Source: Clostridium moniliforme
GTDB taxonomy: Bacteria > Bacillota > Clostridia > Clostridiales > Clostridiaceae
DNA: 64,000 nt
Direction: 5' to 3'
NCBI RefSeq assembly: GCF_017873235.1
Contig: NZ_JAGGJZ010000001.1
Coordinates: forward strand, 558,001-622,000
Part shown: positions 1 through 9,597 of the stretch, one piece after another
How positions within the stretch are numbered: position 1 is the stretch's first letter
How the letters are laid out: each line of letters starts with the position of its first letter
Notes under the pieces: model-generated
The model's database searches: none
Seen by the model: the letters and a program-made list of their open reading frames with translations, nothing else
What the model was told of the DNA's origin: nothing
Translations under genes and position numbers: made by a program

Positions 1-62
1 AAATATATATATAGTTATTTTTATCTTATAATAATAATTTAATTTAAAAGGTGGCGATTACT

Positions 63-743
63 TTGAAATTATCAGTTGAAATTTATGATAATATTCCAAG
101 ATTTAATTGTGATGAGTGCTATAAATGTAATAGTAAAATCGGTGTAAGTTTATGTAAATACAAGCATAGAGGCTGTTGTTTTTATTATCCTAAATTTAAT
201 TTAGTAGATTTACAAAGAATGGTTAAAGACCCTGAAGGTAAACCTGTTATTAATAAGATATTAAATAATAAAAAAGCTAAAATATTTAATTATTATATTC
301 AAGAAGTTGGATATTTTGATAAAGAAGGTTATAACAATTATTTAAAAAGTCCAAATTTTAAATTTGATAAATCTGAACCCTTAGATAAAACTCTGTATTT
401 TAAATCTTGCCCTTTTGTAGTAGATGGGAAAGGCTGTTCTATACCTTCAAAATTTAGAACTCCAGTATGCAATTTTTTTCTTTGCACTGAAATAAAAAAT
501 ACTGCTAATTATAATAATTTAATACATAGCTATGAATTAGCAGCTAGAGAATATTATCATTACTATGAATGGGAAAATGAAAATCTTATAGAACTCTTTG
601 AAGAAAAAGGATTAACCCTAAAAAATAATCTTAAAGAATCATTAGAATTCCTAAAAAGCCTTAAAATTTATTATTGTGAATTTCCTAAATTAAAAGATTT
701 TAATTCAAATGATATTAATTCTAATTTTCCTATAGCAAAATAA
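63..743 (+). CDS. Cysteine-rich protein, possible metal or Fe-S binding (YkgJ-like)
   Basis: About 226 residues with many cysteines in clusters: NCDECYKCN near the N-terminus, then a C..CC group, and CPF...GCSI...VCNFFLC around residues 115-145. This spacing resembles YkgJ-type zinc/iron-binding proteins, but I recognise the family only loosely. The frame is open from a GTG at 51, but that GTG lies inside the ribosome binding site AAAAGGTGG. The TTG at 63, seven bases after AAGGTGG, is the better start. There is no signal peptide or membrane segment, so it is probably cytosolic. It is alone on the plus strand and converges on the next gene. Function unknown; a chelating or cluster-binding role is inference. 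Confidence 0.75.
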   Translation: MKLSVEIYDNIPRFNCDECYKCNSKIGVSLCKYKHRGCCFYYPKFNLVDLQRMVKDPEGKPVINKILNNKKAKIFNYYIQEVGYFDKEGYNNYLKSPNFKFDKSEPLDKTLYFKSCPFVVDGKGCSIPSKFRTPVCNFFLCTEIKNTANYNNLIHSYELAAREYYHYYEWENENLIELFEEKGLTLKNNLKESLEFLKSLKIYYCEFPKLKDFNSNDINSNFPIAK

Positions 744-762
744 AAATCTAATAATAATCAGA

Positions 763-794
763 AAGTGACCTTAAACTATAATTTAAGATCACTT
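763..794 (-). terminator. Terminator hairpin between convergent genes
   Basis: Inverted repeat AAGTGACCTTAAA / TTTAAGATCACTT with a short AT loop. The single mismatch on the plus strand becomes a G.U pair on the minus strand, so it fits better as the terminator of the minus-strand gene ending at 799. It probably works for both genes. Confidence 0.7.
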
Positions 795-798
795 CTAA

Positions 799-1470
799 TT
801 AGCTTTCTGTTCTGCTATTTTTCTTTTGATTTATTAAATATTTTGAAGATATAACTCCAATAATAAGCACTGCTATTGGAATTAAAAATTGAATTGAAAA
901 TGGATTACTAAAGCTTCTTCCAAGAATTGAATAGCATATTGTTTCTGGAATAACTCCTAAAAGTGATGCTAAAATAAAATCTTTATATTTTATTTTAGTA
1001 AATCCACAGGCATAACTTAATGGATCAAAGGGAAGTATTGGTGGTAATCTTAAAAGAAATAAAATTCTAAATCCATTCTTCTCTATATTTTTATCTAATT
1101 TAATAAATCTGTTTCCAATTATACCTTCAACAAAATCTCTTCCTAAAAGCCTTGATGTATAAAAGGCAATAGTCCCTGATATAAAAAATCCTACCATTGT
1201 AAGTAAAAACCCCTTTATAGGTCCAAATAATGTTCCTCCAACTATTGCAATTAAATTTGTTGGAATAACTACAAAAAATGGTTTTAATACAAAAATTCCC
1301 ATATATACTGATGAAGAAAAGGCTCCTTTTTCTTTAATAAACTTTGACACCTTTTCAAAATCTAAATTCTTTATAAATTCCAAGTTTTTAACTAATATGA
1401 ATAAACAAACTGCTACTAATACTAAAAATATATAAAACTTTATTTTGCTTATATTATTACTTCTACTCAT
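799..1470 (-). CDS. TVP38/TMEM64 (DedA-like) family membrane protein
   Basis: 223 residues with an N-terminal membrane anchor, then several hydrophobic segments. The SNARE-associated/TVP38 core is visible: a re-entrant-like stretch around GGTLFGPIKGFLLTMVG, and the motif RLPPILPFDPLSYACGFTKI near residues 140-160. The length is normal for the family. The start ATG follows AAGAGGAGTTAGA. Family members act in the membrane, some in lipid scrambling or export; the substrate here cannot be told. It lies 166 bases downstream of the homocysteine methyltransferase gene on the same strand and could be co-transcribed with it. Confidence 0.85.
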   Translation of the reverse strand: MSRSNNISKIKFYIFLVLVAVCLFILVKNLEFIKNLDFEKVSKFIKEKGAFSSSVYMGIFVLKPFFVVIPTNLIAIVGGTLFGPIKGFLLTMVGFFISGTIAFYTSRLLGRDFVEGIIGNRFIKLDKNIEKNGFRILFLLRLPPILPFDPLSYACGFTKIKYKDFILASLLGVIPETICYSILGRSFSNPFSIQFLIPIAVLIIGVISSKYLINQKKNSRTES

Positions 1471-1636
1471 TCTAACTCCTCTTATTAAACTACTTATATT
1501 GATTTTTTATAACCTATGCTTTGATAAATAAAAGTAACATAAAAACTTAATAATGTAAAGTAAGTATAATCAGTATTTATAATTTATATGTTAATTATAA
1601 GAATTTCTTAATTATTCATAAAAATATCTTAATTAT

Positions 1637-2500
1637 TTATAATATTTTAGAAAGTTCTTTTATAAATTCAGGGGTTGTTCCACAACATCCTCCAACTATT
1701 GAGGCTCCGTTATCAATAAGTTTTTTTATTCCTTTACTAAATTCTTCTTTAGTAATATCATATTCTAATTTTCCATTTATAACTTTTGGAACTCCTGCAT
1801 TTGGCATAGCTATAACTGGTAAAGTTGTATTCTTACTTGTTCTTTTTATTATATCTTCAAGATTTTTACCTTCTTCCGTACAATTTACACCTATTCCATC
1901 AACATCTAACTTCTCTAGCTCTAAAGACATAGTTTCTGGTAAACACCCACCATAGGTTATTCCTTCCTTGGAAAAGGTCATAGTTGCAAAAATAGGAATA
2001 TCACAAACTTCTTTTATTCCATAAATTGCTGCTTTCATTTCATATAAATCAGTCATAGTTTCAATAATAACTAAATCAACTTCATACTTTATCCCTTCTT
2101 TTATTTGCCTTTTAAAAATATTTTTAGCTCTATTAAAATCTATTTCTTCATTTTCTCCTACTTTTCTTCCAATAGGTCCAATATCTAAAGCAACAAAGCC
2201 ATTTTCCCTATCCATAACCTCTTTAGCTATATTTACTCCACTACATATTATCTCTTCAACAGAATACGGTGTGTTTTTTAGTCTTATTTCATTTGCACCA
2301 AAGGTATTAGTAGTTATAACCTTAGCTCCTGCTTTTATATACTCCTTATGTATATTTTTTACTATTTCACTATGAGTAATATTAAATTTTTCTGTACCTT
2401 TATTTATATTCAATCCTTTTCTTTGTAGCATAGTTCCCATAGCTCCATCAAATATTAAAATGTTATCTTTAATATATTCTCTTATATTCAAATATTTCAA
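1637..2500 (-). CDS. Homocysteine S-methyltransferase domain protein
   Basis: 287 residues forming one homocysteine S-methyltransferase barrel: FDGAMGTMLQ near the start, NTFGAN, and the zinc ligands GVNC (Cys207) and GGCCGTTP (Cys272, Cys273). These are the three zinc cysteines of the MetH N-terminal and BHMT/MmuM families. No folate- or B12-binding domain follows, so the methyl donor could be S-methylmethionine, betaine or a partner protein. The start is TTG at 2500 with a weak ribosome binding site, so an internal start a few codons later is possible. The LuxS-like gene upstream on the same strand would in principle release homocysteine, the substrate of this enzyme, but a terminator separates them. 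Confidence 0.85.
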   Translation of the reverse strand: MKYLNIREYIKDNILIFDGAMGTMLQRKGLNINKGTEKFNITHSEIVKNIHKEYIKAGAKVITTNTFGANEIRLKNTPYSVEEIICSGVNIAKEVMDRENGFVALDIGPIGRKVGENEEIDFNRAKNIFKRQIKEGIKYEVDLVIIETMTDLYEMKAAIYGIKEVCDIPIFATMTFSKEGITYGGCLPETMSLELEKLDVDGIGVNCTEEGKNLEDIIKRTSKNTTLPVIAMPNAGVPKVINGKLEYDITKEEFSKGIKKLIDNGASIVGGCCGTTPEFIKELSKIL

Positions 2501-2634
2501 CTCATTTCTATACTTAACTATACCTTGATTTTATATGTTTATATAATATAATACAAATTTTAATCAATCCTTAATTAGTATTTTTAATATATACTTTTAA
2601 ATAACCACTAATTAAAATATATATTAATAAAAAA

Positions 2635-2669
2635 ACAGGCGTAAATTTTTAAATATATTTTACGCCTGT
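2635..2669 (-). terminator. Terminator of the LuxS-like gene
   Basis: Perfect 11-bp stem ACAGGCGTAAA / TTTACGCCTGT with a run of T on the minus strand after the stem. It lies downstream of the gene ending at 2766 and upstream of the gene starting at 2500. Confidence 0.8.
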
Positions 2670-2765
2670 AATTTATAATATTTTCGCCGCATTCTATTTC
2701 CTCTGTATCCTAAATATTTTAAAAATAAATTATTTTTAAAATTATTAAAAATAAGAGGCTTTCTG

Positions 2766-3221
2766 CTACTCTCCATATATATTTAGGGAAAACCCCTTAC
2801 TTATTGCATTTTCTGCACATTCTCTCATCCCTAAAAGAGAACTTTCCTCATAATTATTACACTCTACTGAGTTTCCTTCTGGTATGCTATCTGAGATCAA
2901 TAGGTTTCTTAGTACAGCTTCTACAGCAGCTTTTATTTCTATAGAATCTTTATCTCCCCAAGTACTTAAATAAAATCCTGTTCTACATTCCATAGGAGAA
3001 ATTTCTATTACTCCATCTAATTCCTCTCTTATACAATAGTTAAAGTGATGTTCTAATGCATTCATAGCTTCTATTGAAAACTCTTCTTTATTTGGTTGCA
3101 AAAATCTAATATCAAATTTACTTATCTTATCTCCATTTGCCCCCTCATAAATACAGGATTTTCTTATAAATGGTGCCTTTACCTTTTTGATGTCAAAATC
3201 AAAGTTTTCTACCTTTTTCAT
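2766..3221 (-). CDS. Divergent LuxS-like protein missing key histidines
   Basis: 151 residues, collinear with S-ribosylhomocysteine lyase (LuxS): KAPFIRK, FDIRFLQPNK with Arg39, LEH with Glu57 and His58, SPMECRTGFYL with the catalytic-type Cys79, and a late Cys121. LuxS normally uses His54, His58 and a late Cys to hold its metal, plus His11 and Ser6 in the active site. Here position 54 is Asn (NALEHH), position 11 is Ile and position 6 is Asn. The loop usually written PMGC is PMEC, and the Cys121 surroundings (VECNNY) differ from the usual QCG. The fold is probably kept, but activity is doubtful. ATG start after AGGAGGTAATATT. It may be a LuxS-derived protein with another role. Confidence 0.8.
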   Translation of the reverse strand: MKKVENFDFDIKKVKAPFIRKSCIYEGANGDKISKFDIRFLQPNKEEFSIEAMNALEHHFNYCIREELDGVIEISPMECRTGFYLSTWGDKDSIEIKAAVEAVLRNLLISDSIPEGNSVECNNYEESSLLGMRECAENAISKGFSLNIYGE

Positions 3222-3594
3222 AATATTACCTCCTATTATAAATCTTTTATTATGCCTTGATTAAATTTGTTATTCTATCTATATACTAAACCTAGTAAAT
3301 ATATGCATAAATTTTGAATAAAAATTCTACATTTTAAATTTTAAAAATACTATCACTATTAATTGTATCCATTTTTTTAAAATTTAAACCAAATAACAAA
3401 ATATAACCAAAATGTCTTTACATATTTTTAAGTAAACTTAACTTATATATAAGTAATAAACAAATATTAAATAAAAAATATATAAGTCTAATTTTATATA
3501 TAGAAGATAATATTATAATTAGTATTATTTTATTTTTAGTAATTAGATATTTATATTCTTATGTATAATTATAAAGTTAATATACATTTTAATA
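3222..3594. other. 373-base AT-rich intergenic region
   Basis: No open frame with a ribosome binding site and no convincing hairpin terminator. It must contain the promoter of the LuxS-like gene near 3221 and the transcript end of the acetyltransferase gene, but I cannot place either with confidence in such AT-rich sequence. Confidence 0.5.
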
Positions 3595-4146
3595 TTAATT
3601 ATACATATTTATATTATTTAAATAATAATCTTTAAATAAAGCCATTAATATTTCATCATGGTATTTTCCTTCTCGAAATATTTCTTTTTTAAGTCTTCCC
3701 TCTTCCTTAAAGCCAAGTTTCTTATAACAAGCTAATGCTCTTGGATTTAAAGAAAATACACTTAGCTTTATTTTTTCCATATTACATTCTTCAAATATAA
3801 ATTTAATTAAAATAGATAAGGCATCATAACCGTATCCTTTACCCCAATAATTTTTATTTCCTATCATAATTCCTATAGTACAATTTCTATTTTTTATATT
3901 TGTAGAATTAATGCTACATCCACCAATTATTTGTCCACTTTCTAAATCTTCTATAGCAAAATCATAAGTTTGATCATTTGAATTACAATCTTTTTTAACC
4001 CAATTTTCTTCTTGCCAAAAAGTCATAGGAAATGGTGTATTAGGATCCACAAACTTCTTCACTTCAAAATCATTAATAAAATTTTGAACTATTTTTATAT
4101 CTTCTTCACAATATGCTCTAAGTCTTACCTTTTTTCCTCTATACAT
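3595..4146 (-). CDS. GNAT family N-acetyltransferase (RimJ/RimL type)
   Basis: 183 residues with the RimJ/RimL-like layout: KKVRLRAYCEEDI at the N-terminus, then GGCSINSTN and IGIMIGNKNYWGKGYGYDA, the acetyl-CoA-binding R/Q-x-x-G-x-G/A type loop around residues 95-105. The C-terminal part NPRALACYKKLGFKEEGRLKKE is typical of the fold. ATG start after AAAAAGGGGGCATTAAA. These enzymes transfer acetyl groups from acetyl-CoA to protein N-termini or small amines; the substrate cannot be read from sequence. It sits alone between two minus-strand units. Confidence 0.85.
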   Translation of the reverse strand: MYRGKKVRLRAYCEEDIKIVQNFINDFEVKKFVDPNTPFPMTFWQEENWVKKDCNSNDQTYDFAIEDLESGQIIGGCSINSTNIKNRNCTIGIMIGNKNYWGKGYGYDALSILIKFIFEECNMEKIKLSVFSLNPRALACYKKLGFKEEGRLKKEIFREGKYHDEILMALFKDYYLNNINMYN

Positions 4147-4260
4147 TTTAATGCCCCCTTTTTATTTTCTATAAATAATAACAAAAACATATTTATATGT
4201 CAATATTTACATAAAATATTTATTTAAATAAAACTTAACAACAAAAAAATAAAAAAAAAT

Positions 4261-4292
4261 AAGCATCACCTTAGAATTCTAAGGTGATGCTT
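4261..4292 (-). terminator. Strong bidirectional terminator
   Basis: Perfect inverted repeat AAGCATCACCTTA / TAAGGTGATGCTT around GAATTC, with A-runs on one side and T-runs on the other, so it can stop transcription from both directions. It ends the sugar-phosphate transferase gene at 4298. Confidence 0.9.
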
Positions 4293-4297
4293 ATTTT

Positions 4298-5251
4298 TTA
4301 TGGATGGTTGTAAAACAATAATACTATTGATAGAAATGAGCACACTATACTTATTCCTACAATAAAATGTACAACCTGTGGTTTATTTAAACCCTTCTCT
4401 TCTAATCTAAAATGCATTTGACTTCTATCAGCTTGATATACTGGCTTACCTTCATTAAATCTTTTAAATATAACAAATATATTATCAAATATAGGTACTG
4501 CAAGTGCTAATATAGGTAATAATAAGCTAAGTACTGTAGCTTGTTTAAATGCACCATCTAAGGCAATTATACTCAAAATAAACCCTAAGAAATTTGCCCC
4601 CGAGTCTCCCATAAAAACTTTAGCTGGATACCTATTATATAATAAGAATCCTGCTATTACACCAGCAAGTACTATTGATGATGTTGCTGAGTAATTTTGT
4701 CCTAAAATTATAGCTGCTATAAAAAATGTAATTGAAGAAACTAATGAAATTCCCCCTGCTAGTCCATCCATTCCATCAGACCAATTTATTACTGTTGTAA
4801 CTCCAAAAATCCAAGTTATACTTAAAACAAATTGTAAAAAAGAATTAAGAGTTACATAATTACCTGTAAATGGATTTGTAAAACCTTTAAATGCAATTCC
4901 TGCATTAAATACTAGTATCGCCGCTAATATTTGAATTATTAATCTTGGTAATATAGGGAATTCCTTTCCAATTGCCTTATAAGAATCATCTATTAACCCT
5001 ATAAGTAATATTAGTGTAGATGATATAAATATCCATATAGCTTCATTTTTGTCTTCCTTTGCTACAAAATAATATACTATAAAAAATACTATAAACATTG
5101 CAAGTCCACCACATAATGGTGTTACTTTATTATGTTTCTTCCTTTTAGTAGGTTTGTCTGTAAAACCTATTTTATTTGATAATTTCATTAATATTGGCAT
5201 AAGTAATGCAACCAATAAAAAAGAAACCATAAATTCTATAAAATAATACAT
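4298..5251 (-). CDS. Undecaprenyl-phosphate sugar-1-phosphate transferase (TagO/WecA/MraY family)
   Basis: 317 residues, about 10-11 membrane helices. Family motifs are present: DKPTKRKKHNKVTPLCGG near residue 35, LIDD around residue 86, NWSDGMDGLAGG around residue 158, MGDSGANFLG around residue 215, and a final cytoplasmic loop with RSQMHFRL (histidine-containing, as in WecA/TagO). Such enzymes load GlcNAc-1-P or a similar sugar onto undecaprenyl phosphate to start teichoic acid, capsule or other surface glycan synthesis. The HFRL loop favours TagO/WecA over MraY. It is a single-gene unit, framed by terminators at 4261 and 5431. Substrate is inferred from family only. Confidence 0.85.
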   Translation of the reverse strand: MYYFIEFMVSFLLVALLMPILMKLSNKIGFTDKPTKRKKHNKVTPLCGGLAMFIVFFIVYYFVAKEDKNEAIWIFISSTLILLIGLIDDSYKAIGKEFPILPRLIIQILAAILVFNAGIAFKGFTNPFTGNYVTLNSFLQFVLSITWIFGVTTVINWSDGMDGLAGGISLVSSITFFIAAIILGQNYSATSSIVLAGVIAGFLLYNRYPAKVFMGDSGANFLGFILSIIALDGAFKQATVLSLLLPILALAVPIFDNIFVIFKRFNEGKPVYQADRSQMHFRLEEKGLNKPQVVHFIVGISIVCSFLSIVLLFYNHP

Positions 5252-5430
5252 ATATTCCTTCTCCTAAATCACGCTCAATTGTAAATTCTGTGTTAAAGAA
5301 ATTATAACCTACAATGAATTATACTATTAATATATATTATTATCAATTATATTAATACAATTTTAATTTACTTTTAAGTATTTATCAAATATAGATAATA
5401 ATTATTTTAATATTATTAAATACTAAAAGA

Positions 5431-5460
5431 ATTACACCTTAGAAAAACCTAAGGTGTAAT
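5431..5460 (-). terminator. Terminator of the V-ATPase operon
   Basis: Inverted repeat ATTACACCTTAG / CTAAGGTGTAAT with a 6-base loop, 12 bases after the stop of subunit D; a modest T-rich stretch follows on the minus strand. Confidence 0.8.
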
Positions 5461-5471
5461 AATAATTATAA

Positions 5472-6113
5472 CTATCCTCTTTCTTCAATCATACTCTTAA
5501 CTTTCATAAGTCTAGTTAAGGCACTTCTTTCATTCTCATCAAGTTTCATTCTTATATACTTGATAGTTTCTTGTAATTGAGGAATTGTCATATATTCAAG
5601 AGCGTTAACTCTTCTTCTAGTTTTCTCTATTTCATCTGCCATAAGCTGACATGACTTTTCTACTTCTGCTAACTCTAAAAGCTTTGGTAATATTCCATAA
5701 AGCTTTGTTATTGCATCATCAAGTTCTGATGAAGTATTCGCAAATCCATATGGGAAGATACTACCTTCGTCTCCTTCAAGCTGTCTTTTAAAGTTCATAA
5801 CAGGAACATTAACACTCATTATGTTTTTCTTTCCAACATCTACAGAAATGCTTTCTTTAGGATAAGCAATTGCTTCCTCTAAAAATTCTGAGCTCATAAC
5901 AGCTCTTGCCATAACAAAATCTTTTAAAGAACCTTCTAGTTCATTTTCTACATCTTTTCTTATGGAGTTATTATATTTTACAAGGTTTATGAATTGTCTC
6001 ATTAATTCATCTTGCTTATCTTTTAAAAGCTTATGACCTCTAGTAGCTGTAGTTAATCTCTTTTTCAGCTTTGTGAGTTCCATTCTAGTAGGATTCACAT
6101 TTAACTTAGCCAT
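5472..6113 (-). CDS. ntpD: V-type ATPase subunit D (central stalk)
   Basis: 213 residues, mostly long helices, beginning [16 protein letters not shown], the hallmark of V/A-ATPase subunit D, and ending with a second long helix that carries [19 protein letters not shown]. Subunit D is the rotating shaft inside the A3B3 head, equivalent to the gamma subunit of F-ATPases. It is the last gene of the nine-gene operon, three bases after subunit B, and is followed by the operon terminator. Length is normal. Confidence 0.95.
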   Translation of the reverse strand: MAKLNVNPTRMELTKLKKRLTTATRGHKLLKDKQDELMRQFINLVKYNNSIRKDVENELEGSLKDFVMARAVMSSEFLEEAIAYPKESISVDVGKKNIMSVNVPVMNFKRQLEGDEGSIFPYGFANTSSELDDAITKLYGILPKLLELAEVEKSCQLMADEIEKTRRRVNALEYMTIPQLQETIKYIRMKLDENERSALTRLMKVKSMIEERG

Positions 6114-6116
6114 AGC

Positions 6117-7496
6117 CTATTCTTCCTCTCTTGGCATATATTTTTCAAGGTATTCGTCTCTAATTCTCTTAAGTTCAGTTCTTGGAAGTAATTTTAATAA
6201 CTTCCAACCTAAATCTAAAGTTTCAATTATTGTTCTATTTGTAGTAAAGCCTTGTGAAACATATTCATTTTCAAAAGCTTCTGCAAATTTAGCAAATGCC
6301 TTATCAGTTTCTGAAAGAGCTGATTCTCCTAAGATTGCTGATAATTCTTTTGCTTGTTTACCTTGAGCATATGCTGAGAATAATTGGTTCATTGTATCTG
6401 CATGGTCTTCTCTAGTTTTTCCTTTACCTATACCTTTATCTTTAAGTCTTGAAAGTGATGGTAAAACATCTATTGGAGGCATAATTCCTTTTTTGTAAAG
6501 TTCTCTTGAAAGAATTATTTGTCCTTCTGTTATATATCCAGTTAAATCTGGAATTGGATGTGTCTTATCATCTTCAGGCATTGTAAGTATTGGAATTTGA
6601 GTAATTGAACCTTCTTTTCCTCTAAGTCTTCCTGCTCTTTCATATAATGTTGAAAGGTCAGTATATAAATATCCTGGATATCCTCTTCTACCTGGAACTT
6701 CTTTTCTTGCAGCTGAAACTTCTCTTAGTGCTTCTGCATAATTTGTTATATCTGTCATAATAACAAGAACGTGCATTCCTTTTTCATATGCTAAATATTC
6801 AGCAGTAGTTAATGCCATTCTTGGAGTAGCTATTCTTTCTATAGCAGGGTCTGAAGCTAAATTCATAAATAGAACTGATCTATCTATTGCTCCTGTTTCT
6901 TTAAATTCATCAACGAAGAATTGAGCTTCTTCGAATGTAATACCAATAGCCGCAAATACAACTGCGAACTTTGAATCAGAATTTAAAACTTTTGCTTGTC
7001 TTGCTATTTGTGCAGCAAGTTCTGCATGTGGAAGTCCTGATCCTGAGAAAACTGGAAGCTTTTGACCTCTAACTAGAGTGTTAAGTCCATCTATTGCTGA
7101 TATTCCTGTTTGAATGAATTCTGATGGGAAATCTCTAGCAACTGGATTTATTGCTTCACCATTTATATCAAGTCTTTGTTCTGGTATTATCTTTGGACCA
7201 TTATCTATTGGTTTTCCCATACCATCAAAGACTCTTCCAAGCATATCTTCTGAAACACCAAGTTCAAGTGGTCTTCCTAAAAATTTTGCTTTAGTTCCTT
7301 TTAAGTTTATTCCTGAAGAACCTTCAAAGATTTGTACCATAGCTTTTGAACCGTTAACTTCTAGTACTTTACCTCTTCTTTTTTCTCCATTTTGTAATTC
7401 TATTTCAACTAATTCATCATATTTAACACCTTCAACGCCTTCAACAGCCATTAAAGGTCCTACAACTTCTGTAACTGTTCTATATTCTTTAAGCAT
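6117..7496 (-). CDS. ntpB: V-type ATPase subunit B (non-catalytic)
   Basis: 459 residues of the V/A-ATPase B family. Where the catalytic subunit has a P-loop this protein has [18 protein letters not shown], as expected for the regulatory subunit. [22 protein letters not shown] and the Glu/Arg-rich [26 protein letters not shown] region (split across residues about 255-280) are family marks. It alternates with subunit A in the head and contributes the arginine finger. Its start overlaps the end of ntpA by 8 bases, implying translational coupling. Confidence 0.95.
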   Translation of the reverse strand: MLKEYRTVTEVVGPLMAVEGVEGVKYDELVEIELQNGEKRRGKVLEVNGSKAMVQIFEGSSGINLKGTKAKFLGRPLELGVSEDMLGRVFDGMGKPIDNGPKIIPEQRLDINGEAINPVARDFPSEFIQTGISAIDGLNTLVRGQKLPVFSGSGLPHAELAAQIARQAKVLNSDSKFAVVFAAIGITFEEAQFFVDEFKETGAIDRSVLFMNLASDPAIERIATPRMALTTAEYLAYEKGMHVLVIMTDITNYAEALREVSAARKEVPGRRGYPGYLYTDLSTLYERAGRLRGKEGSITQIPILTMPEDDKTHPIPDLTGYITEGQIILSRELYKKGIMPPIDVLPSLSRLKDKGIGKGKTREDHADTMNQLFSAYAQGKQAKELSAILGESALSETDKAFAKFAEAFENEYVSQGFTTNRTIIETLDLGWKLLKLLPRTELKRIRDEYLEKYMPREEE

Positions 7497-9267
7497 CTAG
7501 AACCCCTCCTTCGCTGATTAATTTATTCATCTCAGATGTTAAATCAGTTCCGATTTTATCAATTTTTGATAACTCGTCTTCATGGATATACTTAGCTCTA
7601 GCTATTCTATCTCTTATTTCACTCATACCTAAAATCTTATCTAAATATACTCCATTTTCTAAAGCTCTATCTGCTTCGTGTTTAAATTGAAGTATAAGTT
7701 TTAACATTTTGTGTTGCTTATTTAATGAAGCATATGTATCTACTTCATGGAAAGCATTTTGTTGAAGATAGTCTTCTCTTATTGACTTAGCAATTTCAAG
7801 TTTTAATCTATCTTCTTCTGAAAGAGCATCTATACCAACAAGTCTAACTATTTCTTGTAAGTTAGCTTCTTCTTGTAATAACGCCATAGCCTCTACTCTT
7901 AAACTTGACCAATCTGGTGCAACTTCTTCATCCATCCATTTGCCAATTCTATCTGCATATAATGAATAAGAATTTAACCAGTTTATTGATGGGAAGTGTC
8001 TTTGATATGCAAGTTGAGCATCTAGTCCCCAGAAAACTTTAACTATTCTTAAAGTTGATTGAGTAACTGGCTCTGAAATATCTCCTCCTGGAGGTGATAC
8101 TGCACCTATTGCTGTAACTGCCCCTTCTCTTCCATCTTTACCAAGACAAACAACCTTACCAGCTCTTTCATAATAATCTGCAAGTCTTGATCCTAAGTAT
8201 GCTGGATAACCTTCATCACCAGGCATTTCTTCAAGTCTACCTGACATTTCTCTTAAAGCTTCTGCCCACCTTGATGTAGAATCGGCCATAATAGCTACTG
8301 AATATCCCATATCTCTAAAATACTCAGCTATAGTTATACCAGTATAAATTGATGCTTCTCTAGCTGCAACTGGCATATTTGAAGTATTTGCTATAAGAAC
8401 TGTTCTTTTCATTAAGCTTTCACCAGTTTTTGGGTCTTTAAGTTCTGGGAACTCATTTAAAACGTCTGTCATTTCATTTCCACGTTCTCCACAACCAACA
8501 TAAACAACTATTTCAGCATCTCCCCATTTAGCTATTTGGTGTTGAACAACTGTTTTACCAGCTCCAAATGGTCCTGGAACTGCAGCAGCTCCTCCTTTAA
8601 CAACTGGGAAGAAAGTATCTATAACTCTTTGTCCTGTAGTTAATGGCGCAACTGGATTTAACTTATTTGCATAAGGTCTTCCTTTTCTTACTGGCCATTT
8701 TTGCATCATAGTAACTTCTTTATCTCCATCTTTAGTTTCTATAACACAAACTACTTCTTCTATATTAAATTCTCCTGATTTAATATCTTTAACTTTACCT
8801 TCAACTCCAAAAGGTACCATTATCTTATGAAGTACTACTGGTGTTTCTTGAACTGTTCCAATAACATCTCCAGCAGCAACTTCTTCTCCAACTTCAACTG
8901 TAGGAACAAATTCCCAAATCTTTTCTCTATCTAATGATTTAACAGAAACTCCTTTTGTTAGGAAATCTGATCCTGCTGCTTTCATAAAAGCATCAAGTGG
9001 TCTTTGTATTCCATCAAACATTGCTTCAATAAGTCCTGGTCCAAGTTCAACACTTAGTGGTTCTCCAGTTGTTACAACTGGGTCTCCAGGTCCTATTCCT
9101 GAAGTTTCTTCATATACTTGTATTGATGCCTTATCGCCTCTCATCTCGATGATTTCGCCGATAAGACCTTTTTCTCCAACTTTACATACGTCATATATAT
9201 TAGCTTCATCCATACCTTCAGCAACAACTAAAGGTCCTGAAACTTTAATTATTTTCCCGGTCTTCAC
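7489..9267 (-). CDS. ntpA: V-type ATPase catalytic subunit A
   Basis: 592 residues. Walker [15 protein letters not shown] lies around residue 235, inside the classic context [16 protein letters not shown]. The extra bulge domain typical of V/A-type A subunits (about residues 115-190, [18 protein letters not shown]) is present. It hydrolyses or makes ATP in the A3B3 head. The start is GTG at 9267, preceded by GGAAGGTAGG about ten bases upstream; the protein then begins [18 protein letters not shown]. It sits 18 bases after subunit F and overlaps ntpB. Confidence 0.96.
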   Translation of the reverse strand: MKTGKIIKVSGPLVVAEGMDEANIYDVCKVGEKGLIGEIIEMRGDKASIQVYEETSGIGPGDPVVTTGEPLSVELGPGLIEAMFDGIQRPLDAFMKAAGSDFLTKGVSVKSLDREKIWEFVPTVEVGEEVAAGDVIGTVQETPVVLHKIMVPFGVEGKVKDIKSGEFNIEEVVCVIETKDGDKEVTMMQKWPVRKGRPYANKLNPVAPLTTGQRVIDTFFPVVKGGAAAVPGPFGAGKTVVQHQIAKWGDAEIVVYVGCGERGNEMTDVLNEFPELKDPKTGESLMKRTVLIANTSNMPVAAREASIYTGITIAEYFRDMGYSVAIMADSTSRWAEALREMSGRLEEMPGDEGYPAYLGSRLADYYERAGKVVCLGKDGREGAVTAIGAVSPPGGDISEPVTQSTLRIVKVFWGLDAQLAYQRHFPSINWLNSYSLYADRIGKWMDEEVAPDWSSLRVEAMALLQEEANLQEIVRLVGIDALSEEDRLKLEIAKSIREDYLQQNAFHEVDTYASLNKQHKMLKLILQFKHEADRALENGVYLDKILGMSEIRDRIARAKYIHEDELSKIDKIGTDLTSEMNKLISEGGVLDA

Positions 9268-9285
9268 CTTACAAAACCTACCTTC

Positions 9286-9597
9286 CTATAAGATATTAAC
9301 GCCAACAGCTTTCTCAACATTATCGCTTATTCTTTGCATTCCTATATTTAATGATCCTTGATTACTTGGAATTAATATTACAGCTGGAAGTGTTACTCTA
9401 TTGTATCTTTCAATAGTTTCTTCTACTTCTTGTGCTACTTGTTCAGTAACAAATATAACTGCGTAATCTTGCATTGCTAATTTATCTATAGTTTTTCTAG
9501 CCTCATCAGCTTCTACCACCGGAAACACATCTATCCCTAAAGCTTTAAATGCTAAAACGGAATCCTTATCTCCAACTACACCGATCTTCTTATACAT
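9286..9597 (-). CDS. V-type ATPase subunit F
   Basis: About 103 residues from the ATG at 9597, starting [23 protein letters not shown], with a Rossmann-like small domain and a C-terminal helix. This is subunit F (called NtpG in Enterococcus), which binds the top of the D shaft. A GTG three codons earlier is in frame, but the ATG matches known N-termini. Its start overlaps the stop of subunit C by 8 bases, so it is translationally coupled. Confidence 0.93.
   Translation of the reverse strand: MYKKIGVVGDKDSVLAFKALGIDVFPVVEADEARKTIDKLAMQDYAVIFVTEQVAQEVEETIERYNRVTLPAVILIPSNQGSLNIGMQRISDNVEKAVGVNIL

Noticed and set aside
7114..7500. Plus-strand reading frame inside ntpB
   Set aside because: It runs antisense to a well-conserved ATPase gene, has no ribosome binding site and its composition is only the complement of that gene.
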